A stretch of 64,000 nt of DNA, from NCBI RefSeq assembly GCF_964199755.1, contig NC_133930.1:26556071-26620070 (forward strand). The letters are read 5' to 3'. The position numbers were made by a program, and so were the translations under genes. This stretch comes from Larus michahellis (Eukaryota > Chordata > Aves > Charadriiformes > Laridae). Positions 1 to 13,944 of the stretch are shown piece by piece (the stretch's first letter is position 1; every line of letters begins with the position of its first letter). The notes beneath the pieces are model-generated. The model was not told the DNA's origin. It made no database searches and worked only from the letters and a program-made list of their open reading frames with translations.

Positions 1-730
1 CAGCAGGAACAGGACTGCAGCATGACTGTAGACACGGTGAAGACCGGTGCCTTCCTCATTCATGACCAAACTTATCTGTCACAACCTGCCAAATCATGGC
101 AGTGTTGGTGGGAAGGCACCTCTTCCTCAAAGTGGGATGATCGCCAGTGCCAGACCAGGTCAGCCATAGCTTTTTCTAGTTAAACTTTAAAAACCTCCAA
201 GGATGGAGATTTCACAAGTTCTTGGGTAATCTGCTGTAGTGCTGCTGCACTACCTCCCTAGGGAAGATGTTTACCCTCATATCCAGTCTGAGCATCCCAA
301 GCTGCCTTTGTGGCCATTAGCCCTTTTTGTACCACTTAGCACTGTCACAAGGAGTTTGACTTTGTTGACTTTATAAATTCCCTTCAAATAGTCTTGGGTC
401 CTCACTCAAACTCAAAAATACACTTGAAAGCAGGCTGTCCCCTGACTTGCACAATCTAGTTCCATATTTTAGTGTCCTCTTCAGGTTACATGATTGCCCC
501 TCGCAGACTGCTCCAGCTGTGCCCTTCTCCTAATGAGTATTTCAATATTAAAGTGTGCACTGCAAAATCAATGGATGTCAGAAGCAGAAGGGCAGATTTT
601 TCACCTGGCATGGCACAAATACTCCATAGGGCTGAATTCTGCTATCTTTGCTGAAGTGGTAATAGATGCTAGGCTTACAGAATGAGTCACCCATCTGATT
701 TCACGACAGGCTGCTGAGAGAGGCAGCGGT
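1..730. other. Gene-free stretch at left edge
   Basis: Only short open frames (up to about 63 codons) occur, with no recognisable protein or RNA. The sequence is mixed AT/GC with no simple repeat or clear mobile element. It lies about 18.7 kb downstream of the F2RL1 stop codon. In human the next gene in this direction is S100Z. I looked by eye for its EF-hand coding pattern on the minus strand and did not find it. Confidence 0.5.
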
Positions 731-1237
731 TCATAGAATCATAGAATCATAGGGTTGGAAGGGACCTCTGGAGATCATCTAGTCCAACCCCCCTGCCAGA
801 GCAGCGTCACCTTGAGCAGGTTGCACAGGAACGCGTCCAGGTGGGTTCTGAACGTCTCCAGAGACGGAGACTCCACCACCTCTCTGGGCAGCCTGTTCCA
901 GTGCTCTGCCACCCTCAAAGGAAAGAAGTTCCTCGTCATGTTTAGGTGGAACTTCCTATGCTCAAGTTTGTGCCCGTTATCCCTTGTCCTATTGCTGGGC
1001 ACCACTGAAAAGAGCCTGGCCCCATCCTCCTGACACCCACCCTTGAAGTATTTATAAGTGTTGATAAGGTGCCCCCTCAGCCAACTTTTTTCCAGTCTGA
1101 AGAGACCCAAATACTTCAGCCTTTCTTCATAAGAGAGGTGTTCTGTCCCCTAATCATCTTGGTAGCCCTTTGCTGCACCCTCTCTAGCAGTTCCCTGTCC
1201 TTCTTGAACCGGGGAGCCCAGAACTGGACACAGTTCC
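731..1237 (-). mobile_element. CR1 LINE 3' end, antisense, young
   Basis: Read on the minus strand, this is the C-terminal part of CR1 ORF2 followed by the short 3' UTR and the ATTCTATG-type tail (plus-strand form tcatagaatcatagaatcat at 731-750). A minus-strand frame carries recognisable CR1 C-terminal blocks such as [21 protein letters not shown] and [11 protein letters not shown]. The copy is 5' truncated, as most CR1 insertions are, and encodes no catalytic RT motif. It resembles the guest CR1 at 40612-41241 very closely, so the two belong to the same subfamily and are young. The 5' boundary is approximate. Confidence 0.93.
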
Positions 1238-4200
1238 CCTGCAAACCTGAGAAAGGATCCAACCAGCTATGACTGATTCCTTCAATTTTACTTGGGGTAA
1301 TGTAGAGGTACTCCCAGCTGGGAGGTTCTATGGGACTGCACCTCCCCTCCTACAAGGAGATGGGGCAGTCAGACCACTGGAAGAAAATTTTATTGCTGGT
1401 CTCTGCTCCTCAAAAAACTCAGCAGAGTTCTGCCGTGTGTGAAAGCAGTCAGCCCTTGACATAGGTCAGCAACCTCCTTCCTCCACAGCTGGGAAGGAGA
1501 ATCTTTGGCTTCTTCACCAAGATTTTTCCTTGGTCTCTTCTTCAGACAACATAACGCAGGATGCCTTTAAGCCAGAGCAGCCTATAAAGTGACAGTCTAA
1601 GCCACAGTAAAATACTGCTCAGCTTAAGTGGGAGGATCTCATACTTAGGGCATCTGGTTTTCAACATTTGCCAGAATGCACGTGGGGAATATTTTCTCAC
1701 AAATAATTATTGCGCTGGGAAAGGCAAGTCAGCCTCCCACCCACATCCTGTCATTATTTATTTTTCCCAAACTCACACTGTTCTTGGGATGCACGTGTTT
1801 TCAATCAATGTTGTACCCCTGAAGTGGCAAAAGGTGTGATGGGAAGCAACAGGGAGCACTGCAAGTCTCAGATGGACAGATATACAATGCACTAAAAAGC
1901 TTACAATAGGTTAGAGCCTAGATTAGACTAAAGAGTTTATTAATATAGACTAAAAGGTTTATAAGACACTTACATTTGAAACAGTATTTCTTGTTAAATT
2001 ATAATGAACATTTTTACATTGTTAGGATTGTTAGCCTTTTCATTTGTGTTTTATTTCCATATCTTGGCAGTTGATTGATTTATCCCTTTACATCAGGCAT
2101 GTTTCCCTTCCCCGCAGGTTCTGGTTCACATCTTCAAGACTGTTTTAACTGCTGTGATCCCACAGGCAGCAGAATAGCAAAGAGCTATTAAAGCTCTTGC
2201 TAATAGCTTTTACCACCTAAATTTCGTAGTTTACTCTGTTGGTATCTTTTTTAATGGGTTACACTTCAAGGGCTGCCCAAATGAAGTGTATCCTGATCTC
2301 ATTCTCTGATGAATCCTGTTTGGGACAAGATTGTACACTTCTTTTCCAAATATGTAAATGACTTCTAATTGAAATGTCCAGATCGTTGAACTCTGCTTGT
2401 TTCCATAGTGGTCATTTCTCTTGTGATACTTGTTTAGGACAGAAATCCGAGCATTGTCTGTACTTGAGGCACTGATTTGGGTTACCATCTACTGCTCCCT
2501 TCTCCTTCTCCCAGAAGATCAGCCACCATTTCCTCTCCCTGTGAGCAACCACCCATTACTAGCCTGTGAAAGCAACTTCAGGTTGTATAGGAATGTATTA
2601 TTATCTGGAAAATAGCCTAAAAAGCTGTCATTAAACCTAATCCAGAGTTTTCAAGTGATATTCTAGCTATACAATCCTATCTTCCTCATAAGCCTCTGAA
2701 GCAGATGTATCCATCCAGCCGTGTATCATCCAAGCCATTTATTACTATAATGCAGTCTATCCAAACCAAGGAAAGGTACCAAAACAGTGTAAAATACGCT
2801 GGTGTAGACAGAGAGTTGGAGCCAGCTCTGCCTCAGGTAGGGGCAGGGGGTCCTGTTACAGAGGAGCTCCCCCCCAACCCCCACACCGCCCCCAGCAGTA
2901 ACCAGAGAACAAGCACCCAGCGCCAGCTGGCTTTGGTAGCTCATGTTACAGCTAGTATTTGGCAATACATCACTTTCTGAACAAAGCCAAGACAGTAATT
3001 CTCTTTGTGTTAAATCCACCAATCAATAAGGTAAATCCACCCTTTTGAGACACGCTGGTTCTGACTGAGTCACGTTTCTTCCTGATTTGAACTCTTATCA
3101 ACATGCAGCAGCCTTTTTTTCTAATTCACTTCAACTTCCAGTTCCTTCCACGAGGTTTTTGCAGCTAGGTTCAGGTTATGCTTCATAACTATTGAAACCC
3201 CTCCTTGCAGGGAGTGATCCTGCATCACAGGTCGGTGGCCATGTCACCTAACAGGTTGTAGTGTTAGGAAAACTGTCCGTGTCTTTTGCCTGGTCCTGGA
3301 TGAGCTGTTAAGTGACTCCTGCCTCAGATCCTCCTTCATGGTCTGTGGCTATCCACACAGCAGCTATTACTTTGGGAATGGGTTTCCTAGGACTGGTGTG
3401 ACTAGCTCTCTGATAGTAAGTAGCGTCTCCAAGCAGCAAAGGCCCCTGGCTCGTACAACTATATGCTTGTACATATGCTTGGCCATGCCATGATGTGCAG
3501 GTGGCCACCAAGGCCGCAAATGCAGAGCTCACTCCGTCTTTTCCACCCTGTCTGCTCTGTCTGTGAACCATGTGCTCAAGTGGGCCCATCTTGAGATAAC
3601 CGGCAAATAAACTCACCTTCCTTATCACCAGTGCTGAAATAAATAACTACCAAAAGATGCAATGACAAAAACCCACTCCAGACCGACTTGATTCAATATT
3701 CCTGGGCACTGATGGTGTTAAATCAATATAGAAAAAATGAGGCAAATAAAGTTTTCTCTTAGTTTGTATGTATATAAAAAAATGAGGAAAGCTTATTTTG
3801 GTCTGGGGCTGCCCCTTAGTGTCCTGCTGAAGAACTGCTGCTTCCAGAGCTCATGCTAGCGATGACTACCAAAGCTGCAGGGCCCAAGGAAGACAGACTC
3901 CCACCTGACTGCTCCAGGACACCTGTAGATGTTTCACCACTGGATTACTTACAGCAAGCTCCACATAAAGGTCTGCATTAGCAGCAACAAGCCAAATGAG
4001 AAGTAATATAATTAAAAATTACAGAAAGAAGAAATACCCGTTGCCCCCAGCTTGTTAGCTACAGCTATAAACTCTGCAGAGAATTTAAGTGTTTAACACA
4101 GGTTAGTGTTAGAACAATGAGATTTACGTACACACTTTGCTGAATTCAGTCCATATATTGCACTAATTGTCCTTAATAATGCACCCCAAACTTACCAACT

Positions 4201-4389
4201 GCTGTAGTAAAAAGCAAGTTCAGAAGCACTTAAAGCCAATGCCACTGCTTGGGGGCTAAACGGAAGAAAAGACCAGAGTAATGCAACCTCATCCAAAGCT
4301 GTTACAGGAGCAATCTGCAAATAGCCACAAATTCTTGTCCAAATGCAATGGGATCAAGAAGCCTGAAGAGGGCACTAAGGGCCAGTAGA
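1238..4389. other. Gene-free intergenic sequence
   Basis: No open frame here exceeds about 106 codons and none looks like a known protein. Composition is typical of intergenic DNA. A short C-rich run (about 2870-2893) and small A/T runs are present. I see no RNA gene or clear transposon. Degraded repeats that are too diverged to read by eye may be present. Confidence 0.45.
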
Positions 4390-5650
4390 TGGTCGGGGTA
4401 CAGGCGTGCTTAAAGAAGATAGGGCTGTAACAGAAAACATAAATCAATATTTTGCATGTGTTTTCACTATGGTGGAGCTTGGAGAGGTTCCCACAAGACA
4501 GAGAAAGGGTCATGCTGAAGGATTTGTCTCAGACTGAACTGTAGGTAGAAGATGTTATCGGGCAGAGCCTCAAAACAAGCTGCAACAAGCCAAGACTGGA
4601 TGGTATCCAGCCCAGAGCTCTAGAGGAACTTGAGGTGGATGAACAATGGGAGCCACCGGCTGAAATCTGCATCAGGACTACAGCACAGAAACCTGGCAGG
4701 TACAATGCCATGTTGGAGAGGTGCCAGGCAGTATCCAGAGAGCTGCTGAACATTAAGTCTGCTGTCCATATTGGCTGAAGTTGTAGAGACCAGCCTGAAA
4801 AACAGAAGGGTGGGAACATGACTGAACACAGTACACTGGGGAAAAGTAAAGAGGAGTCATAAAACAAATCTACTGGCGTTCACTGAAGGAGTCCACGATG
4901 GTTGACCTCGCTGATTAATATCCACCTCGTTCCCACAAAGCATTCCTCACTCTTAAAGAAACTAGGTTGCCATGGGATATAAGGAAAAGACTCACACTGT
5001 AAATGGCTAACTGAAAGATAGGAAATAAAAAATAAATTTTTGGGTTTTATGAGTGAACTGACACCATCAATTGGGTCCCACAAGAATCTGTCCTGGGGAC
5101 AGTGCTATTCAACATATTCACCGGTGATCTGGGAAAGAGAATGAATAATGAAGGGATAAAGATGATTTGTTGATATAAAGCTATACAGAGAGAGGAAGTT
5201 AAAGACCAGCTGTGAAGAATGCAGAAGGACCTCATGGAACTGAGTGATGTAATGTCAGATAAATTCAGCATAGATAAACACAAAGTCATGTGGGGAAAAT
5301 CAGTTTTTTGTGCACAGCTCTGAGCTTTGAGTTGACTTTAAGATTCATGAATGAGATCTTGGAGTTACTGCATGCAAAAATGTTGGTCCAACAAGAATCT
5401 GAAAACAAACAGAATTAGGAAAGAAACAGAGAACAGAAGTGTTTTTATGCTACTAAATAAGTCCAAGCGAAGCCCACTTCTTCAGTATCATGGTGGTCCT
5501 CCTGCCTTCATCTTACAAACAGTATGGCAGGATTAGAAGAGATAAGAAGAGCAGCAAAGAAACAGTTCATGTGTTAGAAACAGCTAAATAGCAAGGCATC
5601 TCAGTCTGCAGAAGAGCATAACTGGGAATATGAAAGAAGTCCATATGCTT
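4390..5650 (+). mobile_element. Ancient CR1-like LINE fragment (RT region)
   Basis: Plus-strand translation, read across stops and frameshifts, shows degenerate CR1 reverse-transcriptase blocks in the right order. A block like LDGIQPRALEELEV (about 4590-4636) corresponds to [15 protein letters not shown] of the intact copy at 57.7 kb. Near 4964 a stretch reads like KKLGCHGI. At 5078-5130 a block like QESVLGTVLFNIFTGDLG corresponds to [18 protein letters not shown]. All frames are broken. Divergence from the young copies is large, so this is an old insertion, perhaps of an ancestral CR1/L3-type lineage. Boundaries are approximate and the 3' part past 5350 is the least certain. Confidence 0.72.
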
Positions 5651-8600
5651 GAGAGTGGCATGAAGAAGATGAGTAAGAAATAATTGTTCATGGTCTTTTT
5701 CAATATAAAAATAAGGACCACCACCCCTCCACCCACCCCCAGCCCCCAACACCAAAACCTAGTTCAAAACAAGCAGAAGAACATTTTTAAGCTGATAAAC
5801 TGCTTGCTGTGACAAATTCCTGGGAGATACTTACTGAGAGCTACTGAATACAAAATCTTGTGTCATCAGGATATCTCCAAAACACAAATCATGGAAGACT
5901 GGGTTAGTATTATGGGTAAATACCAGCCTTGCCCTACTCTAGTTCTCTTTCCTACATACCTGCATCAGCCACTGTTCCTAGTAGGTTATTAGGTAAGAAC
6001 TACCTTTTGCCTGACATGAAAAGCCAGTTGTGTTCTTATGTTATCTGAAAAAAAACCTCCCAACAATAATGTGGGACCAGCACTAGTTCTGACAAACAGT
6101 CTCTGCTTTCCTAGAAGACTGTGTGGTTTAAATGGCTGTCCAAGTAAAATTGGAATAGGGAGAAAATTCATTAAAAAGTCCAAGGCAGATAAAACAGTAA
6201 TTTCCAGGACAAGGTTATAGGAGAGAAAAACTCTGAAAGCAGAAAGTGCTTGCAATACTGTCTGGATGTTCTCACAGCTATTACAGCTGCAGTTGCTCTG
6301 AGGGATCTGCTCTAGAACAGTGAATTTTTGATGGTATTAGAAATAGAGTTGGACCAACACTATAGGGGCACAGTGTGGCTTAGCAGGAGCCAGCCTGAGT
6401 GTTAAAAGCTGATGAAAATTAAGAGCTAGAGGCAGACGTTGTTAAGGTGCAATTGGTTTAATTGTCTTTAAAAGACAAGAAAATTAGGTGCAAGCCAAGA
6501 ACATCTGAGATGGGGGGAAGAACAGAGAAGGTCAACTGGCATAATTTCCTCTTTCCAGCTTACAGTTTAGTTAGAATTTGGGGCTGCATGTTTGGAGGAG
6601 AAACTGAGAATACACTGCACTATGCAGATACACTCAAGTGTATCAGCAAGACACAGCACCCTGCTGTGGCGCCTCCATCCTGTGCTACCTTAGCAGGGCA
6701 GTAGCAGGAACTCCTGTCTTCACCATCCCTGTCAGGTTCCTTGTCCAAGCCGCTGGCCAGTGGTGGTGTTCCTTTGTGTCAAACATGATGGCTCCACGGG
6801 CTTCATGTTGGTCACGTGGCTCACACCCCAGTCACACACTCTCCTGTCTTATACCACACTCCTATGTCACCTGGCATGTCAGATGCTGAGAGGGTAGATG
6901 TAAGCCTAGCATGGTGTCAGAGAATATACTTGCACTTGTGTGTCCCGCAACAATGGCAATACCCATTCTCCAGCCTTTGCCAGTGCTTGCCGTGGAGTGT
7001 TGTTCTGATTCCTCCGGTTCACTTCTCCTTGCTGCTTTTATCCTTATTTCCGCACCTCCCAAGCATAACACTTGTGCAGCCCTTCAGTCCCAGCATTTGC
7101 AGGAAGGGACTCCCTCAGCTCCAGCAGGTGTCACTCTGCAGCATGAGGTTCTCTTACAAAGTTGTGCATCATTTCCCACGGTCACGCTATAGGAAGCCTG
7201 TTTTTTGTGGCTGATCAGTTAGCTCACTTTCAAGTCCGCTATGTTAGATGCACAGAAATAGTCTGAATGGAACTGGTTTCAGCAAACACCTCTAATGCGT
7301 AAAAACAAAGACATTAGATAGATGTTGGAAGAGAAGTAGACACAAGTGACTGTAGAACTATTACTCAACCAATGCACATCACCGTTAAACTATGTCATCA
7401 TAACTTGGAAATAAACTGGAATAAAATCACCAAAGTGAGTTAAAATGGGTGAGTAAAAGTTTTGACAGATAGGAAGCCCACAAAGCAATTATCTACTTTG
7501 TCTATGTGCCACTAAAAATAGTCATCATGTCTGCTGTGGAAAACAGAGCGATCATGCACAATTCCCCTTAGAAATTTACTGCTCTGTTGCCTTCTAAAAG
7601 GATGAGTAATGTTTTATTGCTCTTACCCCGTTTTCCAAGTACCCCTATAACAAAGCCTTGAAAGAGCTGGTGTTACATTCACAGAGCTGCCTTCTCATCT
7701 CCTCCCTGCCATGCCGAACAGTATTCCATCTTTGATCAGCGCATCTTCTCTTTACTTCAAAGAGCCACATAACAGTGTTTAAACCCTTTCATAGCCACAG
7801 AACATTGCACAGGTTGCATCCAAACTCTCTGATTTCAGTGAGCTTTCTATATTTGTTATCCCTAAGAGTTTAACAACATTTATATTGTACCTTCTAAGAG
7901 GCACATATCTGTGTGAAAAGAAATTCCTTCATAATCAGAACTATGTGAATTTCTGTTATTCGTTTTTCAGATACTTGACCAAAGACCCTGAGTTATGAAA
8001 AGGAGAATGCCAGTGACTGATACACTGTGCAATTTTTTTTAATTTAAGCTTATATTTCCTCTGCAAGTATTTTTCTACCTTTTTTGCAGTGATTTTAGAG
8101 TGAAATCAGATTTTACCTTTACAGAAACTCTTTTCCAAACTAACTCTTCTGCCATTGTTTAAAGGTTGTTTAAAAGCTCATTGTCCCTTTGGTATTTCCA
8201 GAGAAAGCAGGACAATGCACTGACATAAATGCTGAGACTGGTATTACATGTGATTTCAGATGTACTTTTGATAATACAAAGCACTGCCACCCAAACACGA
8301 TGATATCACCATCTTTCCCTGCTCTCTTTTTCTAGAGAATTTCTGTTTCTTGGTGTAACTGGCAGATACAAAAGGCTGTCAGGTTCTCAGGAGCAAGACC
8401 ATGCTACCAACTCGTTTCCATTGTGCTGAGCTGGGTATTTGAGCATGTTCATTTCGGTACAAAAGTGTAAGTATCCTTGTTTTTAGATAGAAAGAAGAAA
8501 TCTCAAACACCTGAGGCTGTTAAGACTTCCTGGAGTCATACTGTGGCAGAAGAGTCACAGAAACCAATATCACATCAGTAGTGATTGCTGCCTTAGCTGT

Positions 8601-11600
8601 ACAGCCCTCTAATTACGGTACCTTTGTTAATTGCATGCACATGTTGTGTCTTCTAGTGGTCATTGAAACATGTATAACAGGCATTGATGTCTTTTATTCC
8701 AAGGGTTACGTAAGTAAAATTATGCCACTCAGAGCAAACAAACAATTACTTTGCAAGAACCAAAATTACAGATGTGGCTGACCCACGGAAAGCTCCTAAG
8801 TGATGATACGACAAAGTATCTAGATTTTTTTTGTCAGGGGACTGAGTCTGGGTGTTCCCCATTCTTCAGTTCATTGTCAAGAGAAGTTTGTGGTAAAATG
8901 AAAGGCAAATGCTCTCACCATCTCCTCTAACAAGGCATCCCTACTGATGGGACAGGTCCTGCCCTCTCAGCTTTCCTGACTCACCTGGCATGACGGGTTG
9001 CAGCTCAAAAGCTGCATCCCAGCCTCAGTCCTGCCTTTGATACCAAACAGAAGTGCACTTGCAGCGTCTTGCAAGAGTATTACAATTCTTCACTGAGGAA
9101 GATGAAAGGCTGGTGAAAATCAGGATAAGTGGGACTCTGCCTTTGTTCAAAGGGTGCAGAAGATTCGTTCCTTACTTAAGAAATAAATTTATTTCTTACT
9201 TGAGTCCACTCTTGTGAAGCGGCCTGAGTCACCACCCTCACCAGCACAAAGTTATTTGTAGCTACAATGGCCATAGTAAACTTACATTAAGTCGCAGCCA
9301 GACTTTTGCAGGTGAAGCACCATTTCCATGATGGCAAACTTCACATGGGCTGTGAAAATAATGAAAGAAATCATCTATGGCTGACAATAAACTTCTGCAT
9401 GTCATGCTATTTCAGAAACCTGGGGATTACAGGAGATAAATGACAACACCTCTTCTTGTTCAGATAAGATTATGCTTGGAAGACTTTGTTTTAACAGTGG
9501 TTTAGATCCTAGAAAAATGAGGAAGGCTGGAAGAAATTGGGAGAATATCCTGTTTCAAAAGATACTCTCCAGGAGCCCTGTTATCTCTCTTTAGCAATCT
9601 GCTTCCCTGATCCTAAGCTTAGCGAGGATATTTAATATCATCTGTTAAGTCCTTCTCCTTCTCTAACATCAGATATATACATTTGTTTTGAAATGGGGAA
9701 TTACAAAACTACACAGCACAGGGATTAAGTCTTTCACATTTGTGTGTTAAAGAAAATGTGCAATAGCGGCTATAGACAGAAGAGGGAGCCTTTAATCACA
9801 GTATTAGCTCTTTTTTTGCAGAAATTGAAACAAAATATGATTCTATGCATAGAATTCTTTCCCCAGCTGATGAATAGAGTTCTCAGCCAGCTCCTGAATA
9901 CCACTGATCTCCCTGAGTTTGGGCAGACAGCATGGTTGGTATGTGACAGGTACCTCTGCCCCTTCGCTGAGAAGCCACGCTCCCGTGTCACGCTCTGTGA
10001 CCTTTGCCTGCTGACATGGTACCATTTCCCCGTACTGCAAGTCTCCTAAAGCTAGACAGTTAATATGCAAAAAGTGAGGATTGTGCATTCAAGGTGAATG
10101 CCCTACTCCACGGAAACACCAAGAACCAAGGAGACGCTTGCATCTCTGACTATAATGCAACAGCTTTGGCTCCTCATGAAAGTGGTAGAGAAGTGGATGC
10201 TCTGGGAGGAAGGAGGCTGCTAGGTTACATATGCTGAACTACCCTCCACAGATGTCTGTCTATCCATATAAGATGCTTAGATGCCAAAGCAGAGATGTGT
10301 GTCTTGACTCTGCTCCCAAGTGCGAACTAACTGTGAGGAGCTGTCTGTCCTTTGAAAAGGGAATGAACTACCCAGCACAAAGGCACCATGAGCACCACGG
10401 CGCATTAGCTGGCATAGGATACGTGCCACGTGCACACTACAGTGACTGCCCTGAATGGTCCCTGGTCCACAGTGCCCTGTGGAGGTCTTGTTCTTCCTGA
10501 TCACATCTGACAGGTCTCGTTCAGTGTCTTTGGGTACCTATGACAAACTCTAAGGTTGGTATTCGTACCAAACATTGGTTTAAACTTAAACCACAGACAG
10601 AAGACAAAATGATCTTTAAACAACAGGGCTGCTGACATCTCTCTTATCTAAAGCCCTATCTTGATTTGAGGTGTAGGCAGTGGAAGCTGTGACCTTAGCA
10701 GCGGAATCAGGCATTGCCATTTCCCCAGAGGTATCTCTACTCCGTGCTGTCCCATGTCCTAGAGCCAGGACCTTCCCTACCTGCTTGCCTATGCCCTGCC
10801 ATAACACAGTTATCAATGTGAAGGCAGCTGTGGGAGGACTCTCTCTCTCCCTCTCTCCAGCCCCTTCTCGTCTCCTGCTGCAGAATTTAATTCTGCAGAG
10901 CTCACCCTGGGCTGAGTTTTGTCGATGTTGGAGCCAGCTCTACATCCTTCAGTAGCAAACTCAGAGCCATCTGCACTCTTTGGGGCCATCAGACCAAAGA
11001 ACCCCCTGACAAACACTTTACCAGCCATCACCTTTAGAGAGCTCCTTTGTCCTCTCCATCACTGGCTCTGCTAATCAAAAGCTCATGCCAGTGGATGCTG
11101 GGAGTTGAGCGAGGCTTCTCAGTCTCGGCTACCTGCCCAGGGTCTGGCAGCAACTCAGACATTTACTGAGGATTGTCTTAGTGGCTGCTATTGTAGTATT
11201 CATGCCTCTACCAATTTAACCACATGTAGTGACACAGGGAGCTTCCAGGCAAGCAGCCTAACACACATAACACTCTTCATAAATATGACAGCAGTTCTAT
11301 AATTTCCTTTTAGCATTGCATTTTACCATCAAATCACTCTTCACAGCAACAGCACCCTCCACCCCAACTCACAAATAGCAACACCACAACACAGCGACCT
11401 CCAGCACTTCCAATTGTAGTCCTGAAGTTAATGGAAAGACATTAGCGATTTCGACCAAAAGCTGGCAACTTCATTTGAACCTGATACAGCACCACTTGCC
11501 TCCAACACATCCTGGCTTAGTGCTAAGGGCTCGTCCTTGGTATTTTTACACTATGAACGACATTGCTCAGTTCACCCACTCACAGAAAGCCATATGGGTT

Positions 11601-13944
11601 TGCCTGACTGGGATTTGAAGGTGAAATGTCAAGGGGTCACGATGTGTCAAACCGGAAGTATGCACTAGTCCTGAGTCACTGCCCACTAAATCCAGCGAGC
11701 AGCAGAGCATGCTGTTCTCTCCCCAGCCGACACTGCTGTTTTGACTCATCGATTGCTTCTAGTGTTTTGTTCATATACTCCCGGCTTTTGTAAATGCATG
11801 ACACAGGAGACTCCTGAGGACTTTCAGGAAACTTCCTCTACCCATTGCATCTTATTTTTTTAATTTATGTTCTACAAGTTAATTATTTCCTCCATTTCCT
11901 CTTATCCAGTATGTCAGCCGCTCCAAAGAAGCTGTGTGTCCTTTGTTTTCCCATGTTAATTTACTCAGTTTTACCAAGTGCTCACAATTACAGACAGAGG
12001 CCCCAGGCAAATGGGCTCTACCTTCCTGTATCCCACGGTCCACAGGATTATATGACAGCGCAGTCCCCATTGCAGACATTCATCCCGGGGAAGATGATAA
12101 ATGACAGCACCAGGAGTACGTACCGTCCAGACTCAATGCAGAACAAGCATGAATGCTGATGGCATTCCCCACCACGTCACGTCCATGCATCACTTCCTTC
12201 CAGCATCTGAGAGCTGTCAAGTGCTATAAAGGTGGCGGTGGTGGAAATCCAATAAACTGCACTAAAGGTTTAATCTCAAACATGCTGAACACTGAATGCC
12301 CAGCAGTTTGCTTCTTAAAGGGGAGGGACAAAGCCAAAGTGCAGTTGCTGAACTAAAAGTAGCTGCTAACTGCAACAGACATACACTCATGTGCCAGCTC
12401 ATGCCCGTTCTCAGCCAGAGCACTTGTCACTTGATGCATGCAAGGTTTGGCAATTAAAATCCTGTCAACCTTAAGACTTACTATATGTCAATTTTTTGAA
12501 CTGTCATAAAATACAGACAAGATGCCTGTTGTCCACTGTTTCCACGGAGCTGTCTGCGTTAACTGACAACTTCACAGGGGCTGCAGTACCTGGAGGTGAC
12601 CAACTGATAGAGCTGAGAGTTGTTATTGGGGCATTTCTCTTAACTCCCAAATGTAGATTGGTCAAACGTAGGCTTTTATTCTCCTCCCGCACTTTGTTGT
12701 CTTACTTCATCACACAACTTATCATTAATGCTCATTACTGCATATTATTAACACCTTCAAAACACACAAAGGAATAAGGCTGAGTCCATGTGATGAGTGT
12801 GCTACCAGCAGACTGCATTGGTAAAGCATTCCAAATGCAGACATAACTTTAACAGCAAGAGTGCGCTTTACAACTGGCATAATAATCCCATGGAGACCAG
12901 ATGGAGCAAGTTTTACCAGCAAAGGTGCAGTCTCTGGGTTACAGCTACATTAGTGCTCTTGCTGACATGGCTCTGGCGATCAGAGATTGCACCAGTTTTC
13001 TCCTGTGGGTACTCTACACCATGGCAAAATGCAATACCCAGGTGAGCTTTAAGGCGGCACAGGTAGCACACAGCATTCAACCGCTGGCAGCCTATGTGAC
13101 AGGGAAGCAGGGTACCCAGAGAGAAGCGAGAGGACACATTTTAATTACCTTTGTATTTGGGAATGCAGCCTCTACATTGAAGTGTAGACACTGGAGCTTG
13201 GCTCTGATAGAATTTCATCAGACGGAATCCCAGGTAGACCTTGGTACCCCTGAGCTGGCTCTGTTCTGGTGTTTGCACGACATGAGTAATCCCAGGTGGG
13301 TTACGAACTCCAGTGCAGCTATGAACCTACCTGCCTCCATGCACACACAGACAGATATACCTTTACCCCTTTTCCTGGCCACCAAAGAGGTATCCAGACC
13401 ACTAGGGAAGCTGGTTGGAGACACACTTCAATGACTGTGAAGACCAAGTCACGCAAGCTAGCACTGAATCATTGTGTCCTGATGGATCAAAGGGAGTTGT
13501 CAAAGTGTCTGTGCATAGCACTTAATGTATCCTTCACAATCACTAGTCTTTTTTCCATTATCTGAAGCATCTCCACCTCCTTTGGCCTAAATGACAGAGG
13601 GCTGACTATGTAGTCATCCTGTTGTACTGGTCCTGCCAGCGAACAGTGCCTGGAGAATGTCTATCTGCAAGTCTACATCAGGTTATCACTCCTGAGAAAA
13701 AATGTAGGTAACACATACTGTCCTGGCTGGCTTTGAGCACTGTGTTCATGCTGAATTTAACACTGACACTGTATATTAACCATTTCCAAAGTGCCCATGA
13801 CAGATCAAACACATCCATAATGAAACTTCGTTCCCACAGGGCTGTTATGGTAGGTAGGCAGTGTGCTGCTCGATTCCCAGGACAGCTACATATCTAGACA
13901 TGAGCTACATGTCTTCAGTTGTCACACCACAGTTAGTTAAACAA
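5651..13944. other. Gene-free intergenic sequence
   Basis: About 8.3 kb with no recognisable gene. A C-rich tract at 5724-5747 is listed separately. The longest open frame is 177 codons at 12901-13434 (plus). It has no recognisable domain and no splice-site or codon-bias support that I can see, and a frame of this length is expected about once by chance in a window this size. The rest is unremarkable mixed-composition DNA with short A and T runs (for example 8032-8044). Confidence 0.45.
5724..5747 (-). other. Potential G-quadruplex tract
   Basis: The plus strand has four C runs (lengths 4, 3, 5 and 5) separated by loops of 4, 1 and 2 bases. The minus strand therefore has four G runs of at least three with short loops, which fits the usual intramolecular quadruplex pattern. 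There is no gene nearby to suggest a function. Confidence 0.55.
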
